Assembly (NCBI GenBank): GCA_003220535.1
Contig: QHSU01000082.1
Coordinates: 1 to 64,000 of the forward strand
DNA from: Candidatus Rokuibacteriota bacterium
Lineage (GTDB): Bacteria > Methylomirabilota > Methylomirabilia > Rokubacteriales > CSP1-6
Length of the DNA: 64,000 nt
Reading direction: 5' to 3'
This document shows, piece after piece, positions 1 through 8,528 of the stretch (its first letter is position 1; each line of letters starts with the position of its first letter). The notes beneath the pieces were generated by a model. The model was not told the origin of the DNA, ran no database searches, and saw nothing but the letters and a program-made list of their open reading frames with translations. A program made the position numbers and the translations under genes.

Positions 1-66
1 TGGAACGAACGCGATCGACAAGTCCCGCTTGACCACCTGTTGCAACGTGCCTACGCTCAACCGCAT
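1..66 (-). CDS. N-terminal fragment of an unknown protein, cut by the window edge
   Basis: Twenty-two codons read leftwards off the edge from an ATG at 66-64, beginning MRLSVGTLQQVVKRDLSIAF. A strong Shine-Dalgarno GAGGAG lies at 81-76, about ten bases before the ATG, which makes this a real start. The short amphipathic opening with a VVKRDLSIAF stretch resembles the start of some ABC-2 or CcmB-type membrane subunits, but that is only a hint and I cannot name the family. Its leader forms a hairpin that engages the start codon (next entry). Confidence 0.5.
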   Translation of the reverse strand, partial: MRLSVGTLQQVVKRDLSIAFVP

Positions 67-142
67 CAGAGGGGCCTCCTCGAATCGGAGAGTGATGTGG
101 GGACATCGACTCTTTTGATCCGTGGATTCGCCCCTCTGATGC
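63..142 (-). promoter_or_regulatory. Long inverted repeat around the ribosome site of the edge gene
   Basis: Bases 63-75 and 130-142 are a perfect 13-bp inverted repeat (GCATCAGAGGGGC), and 82-86 pairs with 125-129 (GAATC/GATTC). In the minus-strand transcript the six unpaired bases between the two helices, 76-81, are exactly the GAGGAG Shine-Dalgarno, and the AUG is inside the 13-bp helix. The arrangement looks like a translational switch or a protein-binding leader. The alternative is the terminal repeat of a small mobile element. Confidence 0.5.
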
Positions 143-252
143 ATTTCGGCCACTTGGTCGCGCCCTCAGTTATTTCGGATTGAGGTTAGCAGAGCGTCCA
201 CGGCTTCGGTCATCCCCGTGCCGACGTCGGTGCGAGGACGCCGAGCGACGGC

Positions 253-1032
253 TCACGCGAACTTGGCGCGCTCCTCGCGTTGATAGGCGCGGACCGCGAG
301 CGTCAGGAAGAGCGCCGAGTACCCTCCGAGCCAGAGCAAGCTCTCGCCGAGCGGCTCCCTTCCGGCGCCGAGCGCGCTCCACGCCAGCTGGGCGTAGTGA
401 TAGCTGGGCAGATAGGGCGCGATGGTCTGCACGAAGCCTGGCAGCTGGTTGACCGGCACGAAGAGCCCGGAGGCGAAGGACAGGGGCAAGTAGATCAGGT
501 TGGCGACCGCCGGCGCCGCGTTGGGTCCCGACCAGTAGCCGATCGCGAATCCGAGCGCGATGAACGGCAGCGAGCCCGCGAGAAGCCGCGTGATGATCGT
601 CGCCCACACCGCCGGCGTCTGATGGATCCCCCCCGCGACGACTCCGAAGCCGATGAGCAGGACCAGCGCGATGAGCGCGAACACCAGCGCGGTCAGAACC
701 TTGGCCAGCATGAACACGAGCGGTGGCAGCGGGCTCGCCCGCATCAGCCGGTCGACCTTCATGCCGCGCTCGTTGGCGACGCCGATTCCGAAGCCATAGA
801 CCATGACGTTGCCGACGGCGTACGCGCCGAACGAGGCCAGGAGATACGCGCCGACGCTCACGCCGTCGGCGCGCCGGAGATGCGCGACCGGCAGGCCGAA
901 GAAGATGAAGAAGACGATCGGCAGCGCCAGGTTCGTCACGCTGAAGGCCGGGACCCGCCAGCGCATGAGCAGCTCGCTCCTGGTCTGGGCCAGGAGCATC
1001 TGGAGCAGGGACGCGGCGGCCGGGCGGGTCAC
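253..1032 (-). CDS. ABC-2 type exporter, permease subunit
   Basis: A 259-residue membrane protein with about six hydrophobic segments, preceded by a cytoplasmic N-terminus (LLAQTRSELLMRWRVPAFSV) typical of ABC-2 permeases of the NatB/DrrB kind. It starts with GTG at 1032, sharing a GTGA overlap with the stop of the ATPase gene upstream, so the two are translationally coupled and should form one exporter in the inner membrane. The substrate cannot be read from sequence; relatives export drugs, polysaccharide or lipid-like compounds or Na+. Confidence 0.85.
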   Translation of the reverse strand: MTRPAAASLLQMLLAQTRSELLMRWRVPAFSVTNLALPIVFFIFFGLPVAHLRRADGVSVGAYLLASFGAYAVGNVMVYGFGIGVANERGMKVDRLMRASPLPPLVFMLAKVLTALVFALIALVLLIGFGVVAGGIHQTPAVWATIITRLLAGSLPFIALGFAIGYWSGPNAAPAVANLIYLPLSFASGLFVPVNQLPGFVQTIAPYLPSYHYAQLAWSALGAGREPLGESLLWLGGYSALFLTLAVRAYQREERAKFA

Positions 1033-1913
1033 GCGCGGCTCGTCAGGCTGAGGAACGCCTCCTCGAGGTCGGCGCCCGTCACCTCGAGGTCGCGAATCGC
1101 CACACCGCGCTCGAAGAGCGTCTTGAGAATCAGCTCGGGCTCGTTGCTGAGCAGGCGGACACGATGATCGGTCACTTCGAGGCTCTGCACCGGGAGCCCA
1201 CGGAAGGTCGAGTCGCCCACGGACGTCCCGGCGCTGAAGCTGATCCGTTTGCTCGGGATCCGCGACTTGATCTCGCGGGGTGTCGCGTCGGCGATGACCA
1301 CGCCGCGGTCGATCACCACGATCCGGTTCGCCAGCTGATCGGCCTCCTCGAGATAGTGGGTGGTGAGCACGATCGTTTTGCCGCCGGTGGAGAGCGCGCG
1401 GAGGCCGTCGAGCACCGCGCGGCGGGCCTCCACGTCCATCCCGACGGTCGGCTCGTCGAGGAAGAGCGCTTCGGGGTCACCGCAGACGGCGAGGGCGAAG
1501 TAGAGGCGCTGGCGCTCGCCCCCGGACAGGGTCCCGGCCCGCGCGCCCGCCTTGGCCTCGAGCCCGGCCAGCGTGATCGCCGTGGCGGTTGGCAGCGGTG
1601 ATGGGTAGTAGGCCCGGAACAGGTCCACGATCTCCCGGACCGTCAGCACACCCGTCGTCCCCGACTCCTGGAGCATCACACCGCAGCGGCTGCGGGCGCG
1701 CCGGTCGGCCGGATCGTACCCGAAGAGTCGCGCCTGGCCGGCGGTCGGCCGACGCAAGCCGAGCATCAGGCTGATCGACGTGGTCTTTCCCGCCCCGTTG
1801 GGGCCGAGGATCGCCACCAATTCGCCCGGACGGATCGTGAGGTCCACGCCTTTCAGTGCCTCGACCTGGCCGAATCGCTTGCGGGCCGCGATCAGCTCGA
1901 CGACCGAGCTCAT
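1029..1913 (-). CDS. ABC-2 type exporter, ATP-binding subunit
   Basis: A 294-residue nucleotide-binding protein. Walker A GPNGAGKTT (around residues 38-46), signature LSGGERQR, Walker B ALFLDEPTVGMD and the switch histidine in TTHYLEE are all present, so it should be an active ATPase. The last 80 residues form the variable C-terminal extension found in DrrA/CcmA-like exporters. It is the first gene of a two-gene operon with the permease, divergent from ilvE. Confidence 0.9.
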   Translation of the reverse strand: MSSVVELIAARKRFGQVEALKGVDLTIRPGELVAILGPNGAGKTTSISLMLGLRRPTAGQARLFGYDPADRRARSRCGVMLQESGTTGVLTVREIVDLFRAYYPSPLPTATAITLAGLEAKAGARAGTLSGGERQRLYFALAVCGDPEALFLDEPTVGMDVEARRAVLDGLRALSTGGKTIVLTTHYLEEADQLANRIVVIDRGVVIADATPREIKSRIPSKRISFSAGTSVGDSTFRGLPVQSLEVTDHRVRLLSNEPELILKTLFERGVAIRDLEVTGADLEEAFLSLTSRA

Positions 1914-2016
1914 AGCGTCGGAGGATATCAGCGATGTGGGCGGCCGTCGCCCCGGATGCGAGCCTGTTTCCCAGACACCCCTGGTTCCTGTATCTTTGCT
2001 GGCATCCGACGAGGTT

Positions 2017-2072
2017 TAAAGCCGCGCCTCGGCCGGCGGGACCCGAGCCCCGCGATGGCCTGCAGCGCGCAC
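2017..2072 (+). repeat. Dispersed 56-bp intergenic repeat, copy 1
   Basis: This block in the ilvE leader matches 20325-20380 without gaps at 46 of 56 positions. The conserved core is AGCCCCGCGA followed by GGCCT and GCGCGCAC. A short hairpin is possible (GCGGGAC with GCCCCGC), perfect in the second copy and with one A-C mismatch here. It is not coding in either place and sits upstream of a plus-strand gene both times. Confidence 0.55.
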
Positions 2073-2093
2073 GACCAAAAGGAGCCCGGCCCC

Positions 2094-3017
2094 ATGAAAG
2101 AGCTCAGCATCTGGATGAACGGCAAGCTCGTGCCCCAGGCACAGGCCGTCCTGCCCGTCAACAGCGCCGCGGTGTTCTACGCGACCAACGTGTTCGAGGG
2201 GCTCCGCGCCTATTGGAACGCGAGCGACGACGAGCTCTACTGTTTCCGGCTGCCCGAGCACTTCTCGCGCTTCCGGGAATCGATGAAGATGATGCGATTC
2301 ACCGTTCCCTACAGCGATGTGGATCTCTACGAGGCCGTGCGGCAAGTGCTCTCCGGAAACGAGATCCGGGAAGACGTGCACATGCACATGGTGGCGTACG
2401 TGACCGGTACCGGGCTCGACGCCACGACGCCGACCGGGCTCTACATCAACCCGCGCCGCCGGCCGCGAGTCGAAGAGGGCGCCGGGCTCAAGTGCTGCGT
2501 GAGCTCCTGGGCCCGCACCTCGGACAACGCCATTCCCATCCGGCTCAAGTGCGGCGCCAACTACCAGAACGGCCGGTTGGCGACGCTGCAGGCGAAGGCC
2601 GACGGCTACGACCAGCCGATCCTTCTCAACAAGGAAGGGCACGTCGCCGAAGGCACCGGCGCGACCTTCTTCATGGTCCGCAAAGGCCGGCTCGTCACAC
2701 CACCCGTCACCGCCGACATTCTCGAGAGCATCACGCGCACGACGCTGATGGACGCGATCTGCCCCGAGCTCCTGGGCATGGGTGTCGTCGAGCGCGAGAT
2801 CGATCGCACCGAGCTCTACGTGGCCGACGAGGCGTTCCTCTGCGGCAGCGGCTACGAGATCACCCCCATCGTGTCGATCGACAAGTTCCCGCTGGGTGAC
2901 GGAAAGGTCGGGCCGATCACCACCCGCCTGCTGCGGGCGTACATGGACATCGTGCGGGGCGTCGACAAGCGGTTCCCGGAGTGGCGGACGCCCACCTATC
3001 GCACCGTGAGGGTCTGA
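2094..3017 (+). CDS. ilvE: Branched-chain amino acid aminotransferase
   Basis: A 307-residue class IV PLP aminotransferase that exchanges amino groups between Leu, Ile or Val and 2-oxoglutarate. The PLP lysine is K152 in LKCGANYQNG, and the cofactor-phosphate region VAEGTGATFF and the conserved N-terminal FYATNVFEGLRAY are in place. The ATG at 2094 is chosen because AAAAGGAG precedes it and the family begins here; an upstream ATG at 1956 would add 46 residues encoded by the intergenic repeat. Some family members act on D-amino acids or aminodeoxychorismate, but the sequence reads as IlvE. Confidence 0.9.
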   Translation: MKELSIWMNGKLVPQAQAVLPVNSAAVFYATNVFEGLRAYWNASDDELYCFRLPEHFSRFRESMKMMRFTVPYSDVDLYEAVRQVLSGNEIREDVHMHMVAYVTGTGLDATTPTGLYINPRRRPRVEEGAGLKCCVSSWARTSDNAIPIRLKCGANYQNGRLATLQAKADGYDQPILLNKEGHVAEGTGATFFMVRKGRLVTPPVTADILESITRTTLMDAICPELLGMGVVEREIDRTELYVADEAFLCGSGYEITPIVSIDKFPLGDGKVGPITTRLLRAYMDIVRGVDKRFPEWRTPTYRTVRV

Positions 3018-3027
3018 TCCGGCTGGA

Positions 3028-4188
3028 ATGAACTTTCCCGGCTTCCGACTGCCGGACGAGCTGCTCGCGCTGCGCGAGCAGATACGAAGGGTCGTCCGCG
3101 ACGAGGTCATCCCGGTCGAGCAGCGCATCGACCCGGACGCGCCGGAGCTTCCGGAGGAGGACTACCAGCGGATCGCGGCCAAGACGAAGGCCGCGGGACT
3201 CTGGGCGCTGGGCGCGCCGGAGGAGTACGGGGGCGGTGGCCTCGATACCTTCGCGATGTGCGTCGCGCTCGAAGAGATGTCGCAGCACCGGATGGGTCTC
3301 TACAATCCGGGCTGCGGCGTCTTCGGCCGCTACCCGCCCCCCGCGATCTGGGCGGGAAGCAAAGAGCAGATCGCCAAGTACGCGGTGCCGACCATCCGCG
3401 ATGGCCTGAAGACGTTCTTTGCGATCACCGAGCCCTCCGGGGGATCCGATCCCGCCGGCGCCATCCAGACGCGCGCCGAGAAGCGCGGCGATCGCTGGGT
3501 CTTGAACGGTCGAAAGGTCTTCATCTCGCGTGCCCACGACGCGCCCTGGGGCATCGTATGGGCGCGCACCGACCGGGCGAAAGGGCGCTCGGGCATCTCG
3601 TGCTTCGTCCTCGAGCGGGGCACGCCCGGCTTCACCGCGAGGACCATCCGGACGATCCGAACGTCCGCGGTGCCGAACGACGTCGTCTTCGAGGACTGCG
3701 AGCTCCCCGCCGAGAGCCTGATCGGCGCCGAGGGCCAGGGGCTCGACCTGGCCTTCGATCTGCTCGTGAAGAACCGCTTCCCCTACTCGGCGTGCAACCT
3801 GGGCGTGGCCACGGCCGCGCACCGCATGGCCGTCGCCCACGCCAAGCAGCGCTCGACCTTCGGCGCGCCGTTGAGTCAGCGTCAGGCGATCCAGTGGATG
3901 CTCGCGGATGCCGAGGTCGAGCTGCGCGCGTGCCGCTGGCTCATCTGGGAAGGCGCCTGGAAGGCGGACCGCGGCGAAGACGCGCGGGTCGAGGCGTCCA
4001 TCGCCAAGCTCTACTCGAGTGAGGTGCTCGGGCGGGTCGTGGACGCCGCGGTCCAGATCCACGGCGGCTACGGTGTCTCCAAGGAATTCCCGCTCGAGCG
4101 CTGGTACCGCGAGGCTCGCGTGCGGCGCATCGGCGAGGGCCCGTCCGAGGTCCACCGCATGGTCATCGCGCGCTCGCTGTTCCGCTGA
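3028..4188 (+). CDS. Acyl-CoA dehydrogenase
   Basis: A 386-residue FAD-dependent acyl-CoA dehydrogenase that makes 2-enoyl-CoA and passes electrons to ETF. Seen: the FAD/substrate motif FAITEPSGGSDP, the C-terminal QIHGGYGVSKEFPLERWYR, and the probable catalytic base E370 in IGEGPSEV. It lies 10 bp after ilvE and 15 bp before a crotonase-family gene, so the three probably form an operon for degrading branched-chain amino acids or related acyl-CoAs. Chain-length preference cannot be read. Confidence 0.9.
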   Translation: MNFPGFRLPDELLALREQIRRVVRDEVIPVEQRIDPDAPELPEEDYQRIAAKTKAAGLWALGAPEEYGGGGLDTFAMCVALEEMSQHRMGLYNPGCGVFGRYPPPAIWAGSKEQIAKYAVPTIRDGLKTFFAITEPSGGSDPAGAIQTRAEKRGDRWVLNGRKVFISRAHDAPWGIVWARTDRAKGRSGISCFVLERGTPGFTARTIRTIRTSAVPNDVVFEDCELPAESLIGAEGQGLDLAFDLLVKNRFPYSACNLGVATAAHRMAVAHAKQRSTFGAPLSQRQAIQWMLADAEVELRACRWLIWEGAWKADRGEDARVEASIAKLYSSEVLGRVVDAAVQIHGGYGVSKEFPLERWYREARVRRIGEGPSEVHRMVIARSLFR

Positions 4189-4203
4189 CCCGGGGACACC
4201 TCC

Positions 4204-4977
4204 ATGGCCGACGAGACCCTGTGCGCCATCGCCGACGGCATCGCAACCATCACGCTCAACCGCCCGGAGCGCCGCAACGCGCTCAACACCACCATGCTCG
4301 AGGCGCTCCATCAGCGCTTCGACGAACTGGAGCGCGACGCGCGCGTCCGGGTGGTCGTGATCCGGGGCTCGGGCACCGCGTTCTGTTCGGGCCGGGACCT
4401 CGAGGAGATGAGCCGGCGACAGCGCAACGCGCTCGAGCCCGAGGCGGACGTCATCAGCGTGTTCCAGCAGATCGAAGCCTCGAGCCGCCCGACGATCGCG
4501 ATGGTCCACGGCGCGGCCTACGCAGGCGGGTGCGAGCTGGCGTTGCACTGCGACTTCCGCGTCGCCGCCGACGTGGCGCGCTTCGCCATGCCGCTGGCGC
4601 GGCTGGGGCTGGTCGTGCCGTTTCCGCTCGGCCAGAAGCTGGTCGAGATCATCGGCCCCGCGTTCACGCGGCAGATTCTCCTCACCGGCCAGCCGGTCGA
4701 CGCGAAGCGGGCGTACGAGATCGGGATGGTGCACGCGGTCGTTCCCCCCGCGGAGGTGGAGCGGGCGACCTACGAGCTGGCCCGGACGATCGCTGGAAAC
4801 GCGCCGCTGTCGCTCGCCGGGATGAAAGCGGCGATTCGCCGATCAGCCTCACTTCGCGAACGCATCGAGCACGCCGACCTCGACGAGCTCGCCCGGCGCG
4901 CGCGCGCCAGCGCCGACGCCCGCGAAGGTGTGCGGGCGATGCTCGAGAAGCGTAAACCGAGCTTCCGCGGCGAGTAG
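4204..4977 (+). CDS. Enoyl-CoA hydratase/isomerase family protein
   Basis: A 257-residue crotonase-fold protein. The oxyanion-hole region (GTAFCSGRDLEEM) and HGAAYAGGCELALHCDFRVA are clear, including the first catalytic glutamate in GGCELA. The second glutamate of true hydratases, normally in a PE.xLG context, is replaced: here the stretch reads FAMPLARLGL. It may therefore be an isomerase, hydrolase or other crotonase rather than a classical hydratase. It ends an apparent operon with ilvE and the acyl-CoA dehydrogenase, with spacing of 15 bp. Confidence 0.85.
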   Translation: MADETLCAIADGIATITLNRPERRNALNTTMLEALHQRFDELERDARVRVVVIRGSGTAFCSGRDLEEMSRRQRNALEPEADVISVFQQIEASSRPTIAMVHGAAYAGGCELALHCDFRVAADVARFAMPLARLGLVVPFPLGQKLVEIIGPAFTRQILLTGQPVDAKRAYEIGMVHAVVPPAEVERATYELARTIAGNAPLSLAGMKAAIRRSASLRERIEHADLDELARRARASADAREGVRAMLEKRKPSFRGE

Positions 4978-5063
4978 CGCGGCGATCAGGCGCGCCGGCC
5001 CACGCGGCGCCAACACGCGCCGCGGCGGAACCGCGCTGGACGCGTGCTCGACCGCGTGCTGCG

Positions 5064-6125
5064 CTAGCTCGCTGTCCGCCGGGCGCGCACGGCTCGCGCG
5101 AGCTCGGCGAGGACGGGGATCGTCATCTCCCAGCCCATGCAGGCGTCGGTGATGCTCTGGCCGTAGCGGAGCGCCGCCGGGGTCACCAGATCCTGGCGAC
5201 CGTCGACGAGGAAGCTCTCCATCATCACGCCGAAGATCGCGGTCTCGCCGTGGGCGACCTGCTCGGCGAGGTCGTGCGCGGCGAGCGGCTGGCGACGGTA
5301 GTCCTTGTCGCTGTTGCCGTGGCTCGTGTCGACCATGAGCCGCGGCGGGAGCCCGGCGTCCACGAGCGCCGCGGCCGTCTTTTGCACGCTGACCGCGTCG
5401 TAGTTGGAGCCGCTGGCGCCGCCCCGCAGGATGATGTGGCAGTCCGGGTTCCCGCGCGTGGCGACGATCGCGCAGAGGCCTTGCTCGGTCACGCCCAGAA
5501 ACTGGTGGGGATGGGTGGCGGCGCGTACGGCGTCGATGGCGATCTGGACGCCGCCGTCGGTCCCGTTCTTGAAGCCGACGGGCATCGAGAGACCCGAGGC
5601 GAGCTCGCGGTGCACCTGGCTCTCGGTCGTCCGCGCGCCGATCGCGCCCCAGGAGACGAGATCCGAGGTGAATTGGGGCGAGATCGGGTCGAGGAATTCG
5701 CAGCCCGCCGGTAGCCCGAGCTCCGCGAGGTCGAGCAAGAGCCGCCGCGCGCGCCGGAGCCCCTCGTTGATGGCGAAGCTCCCGTCGAGGTGGGGGTCGT
5801 TGATCAACCCCTTCCAGCCCACGGTGGTCCGCGGCTTCTCGAAGTAGACGCGCATCACCACGCACAGATCCCGCGCGTGCTCGTCGGCCAGCATCTTGAG
5901 TCTCCGCGCGTAGTCGAGCGCCGCGGTCGGATCGTGGATGGAGCAGGGGCCGACGATGACGACGAGCCGGTCGTCCTCGCCCTCGAGAGCACGACTGATC
6001 TCCCGGCGCGCCCGCGTGACGGTCTCGGAGCCCCGGTCGCCGAGCGGTTGCTCCTCGAGCAGGATCAGCGGCGGCAGGAGCGGCCGGAAGCTCTCGATGC
6101 GCAGGTCGCGGGTGCGTTCCGACAT
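5064..6125 (-). CDS. aroG: 3-deoxy-7-phosphoheptulonate (DAHP) synthase, class I
   Basis: A 353-residue enzyme of the AroFGH type that condenses phosphoenolpyruvate with erythrose 4-phosphate, the first step to chorismate. Hallmarks are VGPCSIHDPTAALDYA, the DPISPQ stretch, PVGFKNGTDG, and the metal-site segment MVDTSHGNSDKDY. The start at 6125 (MSERTRD) is preferred because the 12 residues added by the ATG at 6161 are not family-like. The N-terminal extension expected for feedback-regulated enzymes is present. The precise paralogue name is a label, not a claim about which amino acid inhibits it. Confidence 0.9.
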   Translation of the reverse strand: MSERTRDLRIESFRPLLPPLILLEEQPLGDRGSETVTRARREISRALEGEDDRLVVIVGPCSIHDPTAALDYARRLKMLADEHARDLCVVMRVYFEKPRTTVGWKGLINDPHLDGSFAINEGLRRARRLLLDLAELGLPAGCEFLDPISPQFTSDLVSWGAIGARTTESQVHRELASGLSMPVGFKNGTDGGVQIAIDAVRAATHPHQFLGVTEQGLCAIVATRGNPDCHIILRGGASGSNYDAVSVQKTAAALVDAGLPPRLMVDTSHGNSDKDYRRQPLAAHDLAEQVAHGETAIFGVMMESFLVDGRQDLVTPAALRYGQSITDACMGWEMTIPVLAELARAVRARRTAS

Positions 6126-6319
6126 GGAGCGCAATGTACACGCGAAGGGCCGGCCGTTCAACGCCCTGGATCGCGCGACGCCTTCGGCGCGGCGCGGTGC
6201 GACCGGAATTCCGGATCTCGCCGGGCGCCTCGCCGAGGTAGAATCCCGTCACCCCGGTGAAGGCGCTGGAGGTGTCCGTGCCGAGGGCGCGGAGGCACAC
6301 TCGAGCGAGGAGGATCGCC

Positions 6320-7513
6320 ATGTCGCCAAGTCGTCGGGATCTGCTGAAGGGCGTGTCCACCGTCGGCCTCTGGCGCGTGCTGACGCCGACGAGCGCCTGG
6401 GCCCAGAAGACGAGCGTGAAGCTCGCGTTCATCGGTCCGTTGACCGGCGGCACCGCCTCGAACGGCCTCGGCGGCCGGAACTCGTTCCTCCTGGCCGTCC
6501 AGGAGCGTAATGCCGACCCGAAGACGAAGTACAAATACGAGACCGAGGTGCTGGACGACGAGTGCAAGCCGACCGTCGCCGTCCAGGCGGCGCTCAAGGC
6601 GTCGTCCGACCCCGGGGTCACCGCCGGGGTGACGCACTATTGCTCCGTGACGGCCATCGCGACGATCGACACCTACCACAAGGCCGGGATGCCGGCGATG
6701 GTGTGGGGCGCGGTGCTCCCCGAAATCACGTACAGCCACAAGCACGTCGAGATCACGCGCGTGAACGGCACGATGATCAACCAGAACAACGTCGCCGCCG
6801 ATTTCGCGGTGAAGGCGCTCGGCTTCAAGACCTTCGCGCTCATCCACGACACGACCGATTACGGGCGCGCCCACGCCAAGTACATCAGTGAGTATCTGGA
6901 GAAGGCGGGCGGAAAGATCCTCTCGACCCAGGGGACGGCCAAGGACCAGAAGGACTACACCGCCGAGCTCACGCGCGCCAAGGCCGACAAGCCCGAGGTC
7001 GTCTGGTACGGAGGGCTCACGCCCGACGGCGTGCGCGTGAAGGTGCAGATGGACAAGCTCGGCGTCCGGGCGCAGTTCCAGGGGACGAGCGGCATCAAAT
7101 CCGACACCTTCAACGAGACGGCGGGGACGTCGGCCGAGGGAACGCTCGCGTTCGTCGAGGGCGCGCCCACCGAAAAGCTCCCCGGCGGCAAGAGATTCCT
7201 CGAGGCGTATGCCAAGGCCGGCTTCAAAGAGCCCTCGGAGGCGTACGGCCCCTTCGCGTACGTCGCCGCGAACATCGTCATCGACGCGATCGAGGCGGTC
7301 GGGCCCGATCGCGCGAAGGTGGCCGAGCGACTCAAGCGGACCCGGAACGCGAACACGATCATTGGGCCGGTCGAGTTCGACGAGTACGGGCAGAACACCG
7401 TCTCGCTCATCTCCAAGTACGTGAGCCAGGACGGCAAGTGGGTCCTCTGGGAGGACTCGGAGTACGCCTCGGGCAAGCGGACACTCCCGGGACTCAGGTT
7501 CAAGAAGCTCTAG
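6320..7513 (+). CDS. livK: Branched-chain amino acid type ABC transporter, substrate-binding protein
   Basis: A 397-residue periplasmic-binding protein of the Leu/Ile/Val (type I) family. The N-terminus SPSRRDLLKG followed by a hydrophobic segment ending SAWAQ is a twin-arginine-like export signal. Mature features include VKLAFIGPLTGG and the DTTDYGRAHAKY hinge region. The ATG at 6320 has GAGGAGG nine bases upstream. It opens the livKHMGF run. Homologues bind many substrates (amino acids, urea, short amides, aromatic acids), so the ligand is open. Confidence 0.9.
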   Translation: MSPSRRDLLKGVSTVGLWRVLTPTSAWAQKTSVKLAFIGPLTGGTASNGLGGRNSFLLAVQERNADPKTKYKYETEVLDDECKPTVAVQAALKASSDPGVTAGVTHYCSVTAIATIDTYHKAGMPAMVWGAVLPEITYSHKHVEITRVNGTMINQNNVAADFAVKALGFKTFALIHDTTDYGRAHAKYISEYLEKAGGKILSTQGTAKDQKDYTAELTRAKADKPEVVWYGGLTPDGVRVKVQMDKLGVRAQFQGTSGIKSDTFNETAGTSAEGTLAFVEGAPTEKLPGGKRFLEAYAKAGFKEPSEAYGPFAYVAANIVIDAIEAVGPDRAKVAERLKRTRNANTIIGPVEFDEYGQNTVSLISKYVSQDGKWVLWEDSEYASGKRTLPGLRFKKL

Positions 7514-7515
7514 GC

Positions 7516-8439
7516 TTGCCGCCGCTCGAGCTCCTCCTCCAGCAGACGCTCAACGGCGTGATGCTGGGAATGATGTATGCCCTGGTCGCGGTCGGGTTCA
7601 CGCTGTTCTTCGGCGTCCTCGACGTGATCCACTTCTCGCACGGCGACATCTTCATGCTGGGCGCCTTCGCGGGCCTCTCCGCGCTCCTCGCCCTGGCTGC
7701 GGTCGGGCTCCGAACGCCGTTCGTGACGCTGCCGCTCGCGTTCATCGCCGCAATGGTCGTCACCGGGCTCGTCGGCGTCATGGCGGAGCGCGTGTGCGTG
7801 AAGCCGCTCGCGCGTTCGGCGCCGCTGATGACCCTTCTGGCGACACTCTCGCTCGGGCTCGTGCTGCGGGAGTCCGTGCTGATCTTCTACCCCCGCGGCG
7901 CCGACCCGAAGCCCTTCCCGCAGCTTCTGCCCGCGGGCGGTTTCGAGGTTGGCGGGGTTGCGATACGCTACGAAAATCTGGCCATCCTCGGCATCGGGTT
8001 GGCCGCGATGGTCGCCGTCGACCTCATCATCAGCCGCACGAAGATGGGCGCCGCCGTCCGCGCGGTTGCCCAGGACCCCGAGGCGGCCCAGATGATGGGG
8101 GTGAACCTCGATCGCACCGTGGATGCGACGTTCTTTCTGGGCTCGGCGCTCGCTGCAGTGGCCGGCATGTTGAGCGGGTTCTACTACGGCGAGATCCACT
8201 TCATCATGGGGATCACGGGCGGCGTCATCGGCTTCTCTGCGGCCGCCATCGGGGGACTCGGCAACGTCTACGGAGCGATGGTGGGCGGGCTGCTCTTCGG
8301 CTTGCTCCAGACCACCGCGGCGGCGTTCATCCCGCGCGGGTCAGAGTTTCGCGACGTGGTCGCGTTCGCGGTCGTCATGCTCTTTCTGATCTTCAAGCCG
8401 AGCGGCATCCTCGGCGAGAAGAGCGTCGAGCGCGTGTGA
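7516..8439 (+). CDS. livH: Branched-chain type ABC transporter permease LivH
   Basis: A 307-residue inner-membrane permease with about eight to nine hydrophobic segments. Family marks include NGVMLGMMYALVAVGFTL and the inner-loop stretch AVAQDPEAAQMMGVNLDRT that contacts the ATPases. The TTG at 7516, two bases after the livK stop, gives the standard N-terminus; an upstream ATG at 7438 would overlap livK and add 26 non-family residues. Partner of LivM, LivG and LivF. Confidence 0.9.
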   Translation: MPPLELLLQQTLNGVMLGMMYALVAVGFTLFFGVLDVIHFSHGDIFMLGAFAGLSALLALAAVGLRTPFVTLPLAFIAAMVVTGLVGVMAERVCVKPLARSAPLMTLLATLSLGLVLRESVLIFYPRGADPKPFPQLLPAGGFEVGGVAIRYENLAILGIGLAAMVAVDLIISRTKMGAAVRAVAQDPEAAQMMGVNLDRTVDATFFLGSALAAVAGMLSGFYYGEIHFIMGITGGVIGFSAAAIGGLGNVYGAMVGGLLFGLLQTTAAAFIPRGSEFRDVVAFAVVMLFLIFKPSGILGEKSVERV

Positions 8440-8440
8440 G

Positions 8441-8528
8441 GCGAGCCCGTCGATGATCGTGGTTGTGCGAGCCGAGGCGGCGACGAGGCGAGTTCGTCGA
8501 TGATCCTGGTCTGGCTGGCCGAGGCGGC
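8441..8528 (+). repeat. Imperfect 47-bp tandem duplication at the livM start
   Basis: The stretch 8441-8481 recurs at 8488-8528 with 8 mismatches in 41 bases. Both copies contain GTCGATGATC and end GCCGAGGCGGC. The second copy holds the livM start codon and the first codons; the first copy holds a look-alike ATG at 8453. It is probably a duplication of the translation start region within the livH-livM junction. Confidence 0.5.
8453..8503 (+). CDS. Possible 16-codon mini-ORF coupled to livM
   Basis: An ATG at 8453 opens a 16-residue frame (MIVVVRAEAATRRVRR) whose TGA at 8501-8503 overlaps the livM ATG as ATGA. It exists because the start region of livM is duplicated. It may be a by-product with no function, or it may couple translation of livH and livM across a 60-base gap. 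No strong Shine-Dalgarno precedes it. Confidence 0.25.
   Translation: MIVVVRAEAATRRVRR

Noticed and set aside
2917..4734. Very long minus-strand open frames opposite ilvE, acyl-CoA dehydrogenase and other genes
   Set aside because: They are antisense shadows in GC-rich DNA: Arg/Ala/Gly-rich, with no motifs, opposite genes with intact catalytic residues.
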